Origin: Stutzerimonas nitrititolerans
Lineage (GTDB): Bacteria > Pseudomonadota > Gammaproteobacteria > Pseudomonadales > Pseudomonadaceae
Reading direction: 5' to 3'
DNA length: 64,000 bases
NCBI RefSeq assembly: GCF_003696285.1
Contig: NZ_RFFL01000003.1
Span: 124,001-188,000, forward strand
Part shown: positions 60,355 through 64,000 of the stretch, one piece after another
Numbering within the stretch: position 1 is the stretch's first letter
How the letters are laid out: each line of letters begins with the position of its first letter
The notes under the pieces: model-generated
Seen by the model: the letters and a program-made list of their open reading frames with translations, nothing else
Database searches by the model: none
What the model was told of the DNA's origin: nothing
Translations under genes and position numbers: made by a program

Positions 60355-62213
60355 GTGGTTTCAATCTCCTGCTGCAAGGGGATGCGGCGGTAGGCCGGCA
60401 GAAACTGCAGATGCACCTGCGTGCCGCCTTCACGGCGCCGGCCGATCTTCAGACGGCCATGCAGGCTGCCGGCGCGCTCGGCGAGAATGCTCAGGCCGTA
60501 ATGGCCGTTGGGGCTTTTGTTCACGTCGATGCCGATTCCATCATCGTCGACGCAGATATGCACCAGGCCGTGCTTGTCCTGATGCAGCCACAGATCACAG
60601 CGCGCCGCCTGGGCATGCTTGATGACGTTGCTCAACGCCTCGCGGATGATCTGCAGGCAGTGAATTTCCTCGTTGGGGGACAGCGGGCAATGCTCCAGTG
60701 CATAGCGCAGGCAGATATCCACGCCCGAATGGCTGCTGAACTCGAGCACCGTGGTACGCACCGCGGCGGCTAGCCCCGGCATGTCCAGCTTGATGCGGAA
60801 GGTGGTGAGCAGTTCGCGCAACTGCCGGTAGGCAGCGTTCAGCCCGTCCTGGATCTCCGCCAGGGTGGCATCCAGTTCGGCCTTCGGGTGGCCGCTGGCG
60901 ATCTGTTTCTTGTAGCGACTCAGTTGCAGCTTCTGATACGACAGCGCCTGGGCGAGGGAGTCATGCAGCTCCCGGGCGATGACAGCGCGCTCTTCCATCA
61001 GTGCCAGGCGCGCCTGTTGCTGGCCCAGCTGACTCAGCCCGAGGGAGGCGGCGAAGAGCTCCGCCACCGCGCTGAGCAACTGTTCTTGCCAGGGCTCCAG
61101 CGCCACCCCTTGCGGCTGTTCGACGCGCAGCGTGCCCAATTCGCTGTTGCCCGAGCGCAGGGCGAAATTGATCAGTTCGGTGCCGCCTGCGAGCTTGCCG
61201 TCGCCTGCGTGAACCGGGCACTGCTCGCAATCGGGAAGTCGGCAGTAGTGGGGTGGCTGACGCTCCGCACTGACTGCCGTATGGGCGCTGAAACAGGTCT
61301 TCTGCGAGGCGTGGTTGAGGCACAACGACACCGGCCCCGAACCCAGCGAGCGCTGGACCGGCAGCAGCAGGCTGGCCAGCTCCGGAATGGGGTCGGCTGA
61401 GCTGCGATAGAGGCTGCGGGCGCTGTTGAACAGCAGCTCCAGCGAATTGTTGCTGCGCTGCAGCTGAGCGGTCTTCTCATCGACCTTGCGTTCCAAGTGA
61501 TCGTAGAGGTCGGCCAGTTCATCGCTCATCTTGTTGAAAGCCCTGGCCAACAGACCCAGCTCGTTGCGCGCCTCGTAATAGGCCTTGCTGCGGAAATCGC
61601 CACGGCCTATCTGCTGGGCCAGGCGCGTCAGTTCGCGGAGCGGGGTGATCAGGTTGCTGTATACGCCCAGCAGCACGAAGAAGGCCATCAGCACGGTGAA
61701 CAGCAGCGTGCCGATCTGCAGGCCTCGAATCACCGCCAGCTTGCCCTCGGATTTGACCTGCAGGGCGTGGACGAACTGGTCCAGTTCATTGACGAAAACC
61801 GGCACCTCGGCGCGAAAGGCGCGTATCTGACGCGGTTGGTTCTGTAGCAGCGGCAGCATCGAATCGCGCCAGCGTTCGACGGCCTTGCCATACAGGCGAT
61901 GCAGGGTGCTGGCCGGGTCGTTGCCTATCGCCCGGGCCAGGGAGTAATCCAGCAGTGTCTGTTCGAACTTCGCGATGTGTTCCTGCAGCAGCTGCTCCTC
62001 GTTCTCCAGCGCGAGCAGGGCCAGCCGGTAGGATTGCATGCGCAGACTGCCGGCCTTGTTCAAGGCTTCGGCATCTCCCTGTATGGAGTCGGCCATATAC
62101 ATGCCGCCGAGCATGCTGCAAAGGGTGACCCCTATAACGAGAATGAACGCCAGCGTGGTGTGCTGAACGATCGAGTTCCGCAAGGGCGAGTGAGTTATAT
62201 CCGAATGGCTCAC
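60351..62213 (-). CDS. narX: Nitrate/nitrite sensor kinase NarX
   Basis: 620 residues. Helix 18-38, periplasmic sensor with the P-box NKAGSLRMQSYRLALLALEN (about 52), second helix near 165-185, HAMP (LITPLRELTRLAQQIGRGDF), a cysteine-containing central module (SQKTCFSAH, CRLPDCEQCPVH), and a HisKA_3 domain with the phospho-His in RAVIARELHDSLAQALSYQK. The HATPase end has EALSNVIKHA and DDDGIGID. Binds nitrate or nitrite in the periplasm and phosphorylates NarL. Diverges from narK. Confidence 0.93.
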   Translation of the reverse strand: MSHSDITHSPLRNSIVQHTTLAFILVIGVTLCSMLGGMYMADSIQGDAEALNKAGSLRMQSYRLALLALENEEQLLQEHIAKFEQTLLDYSLARAIGNDPASTLHRLYGKAVERWRDSMLPLLQNQPRQIRAFRAEVPVFVNELDQFVHALQVKSEGKLAVIRGLQIGTLLFTVLMAFFVLLGVYSNLITPLRELTRLAQQIGRGDFRSKAYYEARNELGLLARAFNKMSDELADLYDHLERKVDEKTAQLQRSNNSLELLFNSARSLYRSSADPIPELASLLLPVQRSLGSGPVSLCLNHASQKTCFSAHTAVSAERQPPHYCRLPDCEQCPVHAGDGKLAGGTELINFALRSGNSELGTLRVEQPQGVALEPWQEQLLSAVAELFAASLGLSQLGQQQARLALMEERAVIARELHDSLAQALSYQKLQLSRYKKQIASGHPKAELDATLAEIQDGLNAAYRQLRELLTTFRIKLDMPGLAAAVRTTVLEFSSHSGVDICLRYALEHCPLSPNEEIHCLQIIREALSNVIKHAQAARCDLWLHQDKHGLVHICVDDDGIGIDVNKSPNGHYGLSILAERAGSLHGRLKIGRRREGGTQVHLQFLPAYRRIPLQQEIETT

Positions 62214-62511
62214 GACTCGTCCTCATTTATCTGGTGTCGCCACGTTACTCGCTGGTCATTGTTTTTACTATGGGCGGCGGGATACTCCCAACGCGTTAAA
62301 TTGACGCTACCCATTTATTCAGCGGTGTCGAATTCGATCCTGAACTCCCGTAAACAGTCGCTTTGCCTGGAATTAATTGGGTATATCGAAGTGGGTAGTT
62401 CGTTGTTATCTGGCTCTTGCATATAAATCAATGATGACCATGGTCAAGTTTAACCGGCCATAGCTGGCCGTAGCCTCCTGCCCGGATTGCATTTAACGGA
62501 GCGAGGCAGTT
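62214..62511. promoter_or_regulatory. narX-narK divergent regulatory region
   Basis: A weak Anr/Dnr-like dyad ATGAC-CATG-GTCAA lies at 62434-62447. With a -10 TAGCCT (62471-62476) it would be centred near -41 for narK. NarL-heptamer candidates: TACCCAT (62308-62314), and inverted ATTGGGTA near 62376 and GTGGGTA near 62392. The mix fits nitrate- and oxygen-controlled narK expression. Confidence 0.5.
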
Positions 62512-64000
62512 ATGACCAATATCCGAAAGTGGGACGTGGAAGTTGCCGAGTTCTGGCAATCCACCGGTAGAAGAATCGCGACCCGCAATCTCTGGATATC
62601 CATACCCAGCTTGTTGTTGGGTTTTGCGGTCTGGTTGATGTGGGGAATCATCACGGTGCAGATGCTCAATCTGGGCTTTCCCTTCGAGCCGGCGCAACTG
62701 TTCACCCTTACCGCCATATCCGGCCTGGCGGGCGCGACGCTGCGCATCCCCGCGTCGTTCATGATCCGTATCGCCGGCGGGCGCAATACCATCGTCCTCA
62801 CCACCGCGTTGCTGATGGTCCCGGCGGTGGGCGCCGGCATCGCTCTGCAGGACACCCGTACGCCGCTCTGGGTCTTCCAGTTGCTGGCGTTGCTTTCGGG
62901 GATCGGCGGCGGCAACTTCGCCTGCTCCATGAGCAACATCAGCGGCTTCTTTCCCAAGAGCCAGCAGGGGCTGGCGCTGGGCTTGAATGCCGGGCTCGGC
63001 AATTTCGGCGTGACCACCATGCAGATCGTCATCCCGCTGGTGATGACGGCAGGCATATTCGGCGCGATCGGCGGTGAGCCCATGGCCCTGGTCAAGGACA
63101 GCGGCACGCTGATAGGGCGGATTCCTGCGGGTTCCGATACCTGGATCCAGAACGCCGGCTGGGTATGGATGCTGTTGCTGGTGCCGCTGGCCATCATCGG
63201 CTGGTTCGGCATGAACAACCTGCTGCCGATCACGCCCAACCCGGGCCATACCCTGGCGGCTTTCGGCAAGATTCTCGGTCTCTATGGCGTTGGCTTCCTG
63301 ACCGCCGCGGCGGGTCTCTACCTGTACCTGCCCAAGCCCTTCGGTTTGGGCGTGCTGAACATGTGGCTGGCCATGCCGCTGATCATGATTGCGACGCTGG
63401 GTCTGCTGCGCATGCTGCCGGGCAGCATCAAGCCGAACATCAAGCGCCAGTTCGAGATCTTCCGCGACAAGCACACCTGGTCGATGAGCGTGCTGTACAT
63501 CCTGACCTTCGGCTCCTTCATCGGCTTTTCCATGGCACTGCCGCTGTCGATCACGGTGATCTTCGGTTACGTCAGCGAAGTCGCCGCCGATGGCAGCGTG
63601 AGCCGCGTGGTCAACCCCAACGCGCCGAGTGCGCTGACCTACGCCTGGATCGGTCCTTTCATCGGTGCGCTGACTCGCCCCTTCGGCGGCTGGATCGCCG
63701 ACAAGCTCGGCGGCTCGATCGTCACCCAGGTGATCTCGGTGGTCATGATCGCGTCCTCGGTGGCGTTGGGCTACGTGATGCAACAGGCCTACGGCTCGAC
63801 CCAACCGGAAACCTTCTTCTTCGCCTTCATCATCCTGTTCCTGGTGCTGTTTGCCGCCTCGGGAATCGGCAACGGTTCCACCTTCCGCACCATCGGCGTG
63901 ATCTACGACCGCGACAAGGCCGGCCCGGTGCTGGGCTGGACCTCGGCCGTGGCCGCCTATGGCTCCTTCGTCGCGCCAATGGTGATCGGCAATCAGATCA
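62512..64000 (+). CDS. narK: Nitrate/nitrite transporter NarK (partial)
   Basis: Begins at ATG 62512 (GGAG and GAGG upstream) and runs off the window after 496 codons. Starts MTNIRKWDVEVAEFWQSTGR, the NarK2-like front. MFS with nitrate signature regions: LRIPASFMIRIAGGRN (Arg of the first motif), GIGGGNFACSMSNISGFFPK SQQG with the NNP signature, a second GxGNGSTFRTIGVIYDR near codon 461, and IGPFIGALTRPFGGWIADKL. Moves nitrate in and nitrite out during denitrification. Divergent from narXL; narGHJI would be expected to follow outside the window. Confidence 0.93.
   Translation, partial: MTNIRKWDVEVAEFWQSTGRRIATRNLWISIPSLLLGFAVWLMWGIITVQMLNLGFPFEPAQLFTLTAISGLAGATLRIPASFMIRIAGGRNTIVLTTALLMVPAVGAGIALQDTRTPLWVFQLLALLSGIGGGNFACSMSNISGFFPKSQQGLALGLNAGLGNFGVTTMQIVIPLVMTAGIFGAIGGEPMALVKDSGTLIGRIPAGSDTWIQNAGWVWMLLLVPLAIIGWFGMNNLLPITPNPGHTLAAFGKILGLYGVGFLTAAAGLYLYLPKPFGLGVLNMWLAMPLIMIATLGLLRMLPGSIKPNIKRQFEIFRDKHTWSMSVLYILTFGSFIGFSMALPLSITVIFGYVSEVAADGSVSRVVNPNAPSALTYAWIGPFIGALTRPFGGWIADKLGGSIVTQVISVVMIASSVALGYVMQQAYGSTQPETFFFAFIILFLVLFAASGIGNGSTFRTIGVIYDRDKAGPVLGWTSAVAAYGSFVAPMVIGNQI

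Noticed and set aside
62428..63804. 458-codon minus-strand ORF opposite narK
   Set aside because: The plus strand encodes an intact NarK; the opposite frame is a His/Gln/Arg-rich shadow.

Overview
The window looks like a chromosome segment of a Pseudomonadaceae denitrifier, most likely Pseudomonas or Stutzerimonas. The grounds are the high GC content, a narXL-narK nitrate locus, an nfxB-mexC-mexD efflux locus close to the Pseudomonas genes, a short LOV photoreceptor of the P. putida PpSB1 type, and a 3' fragment of a Pseudomonas-type tRNA-Leu gene. No search was possible; family names rest on motif recognition.

Positions 1 to about 22.3 kb read as a defence or accessory island. It holds a small protein of unknown role with an elaborate structured leader, a SIR2-PIN fusion, a DUF4145 zinc-ribbon protein next to a large PLD-like protein (possibly VPA1262 family), and a giant exonuclease-RecQ-UvrD fusion in an operon with a membrane protein and a DUF3883 nuclease. 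An AT-rich orphan and a frameshifted tyrosine recombinase follow. The last block is a beta-protein / sce7726 / HTH / ImmA-IrrE / PIN-like cassette. Two diverged copies of a 125-130 bp element (about 9.28 and 22.12 kb) bracket 12.8 kb of it, and three gene remnants without start codons lie in the gaps.

From 22.3 to 26.6 kb there is a secreted thermonuclease, a membrane-anchored hypothetical, an AdhP-type alcohol dehydrogenase, a RadC/JAB protein of the kind carried by integrative elements, and a Phd-type antitoxin with a broken VapC toxin. From 26.8 to 35.7 kb a tightly overlapping minus-strand block encodes a hybrid kinase, response regulator, YaiO-type outer-membrane protein, HEAT-repeat membrane protein and GT2 synthase, with a polysaccharide deacetylase just upstream: a probable regulated exopolysaccharide system.

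From 36.0 to 45.1 kb lies a blue-light locus: photolyase, two LitR-like MerR regulators, a DUF523/YbgA protein, an EAL phosphodiesterase, a TIGR01777 oxidoreductase, a BdlA-like PAS-PAS chemoreceptor and a short LOV protein. TGTACA-type half-sites 12 bp apart recur in its promoters. From 45.2 to 47.3 kb are DUF736 and DUF2188 genes and noncoding sequence, ending at 47318-47341 in a copy of a tRNA-Leu 3' end followed by a terminator. This is best read as the right attachment site of an integrated island whose left end is outside the window.

Beyond 47.4 kb the content looks like ordinary chromosome: LysR/TauE, LysR/WrbA/MFS, nfxB-mexCD (no oprJ follows), a PilJ_N sensor-domain protein, a porin with a good Anr/Dnr box, narL, narX and the start of narK, which runs off the right edge.
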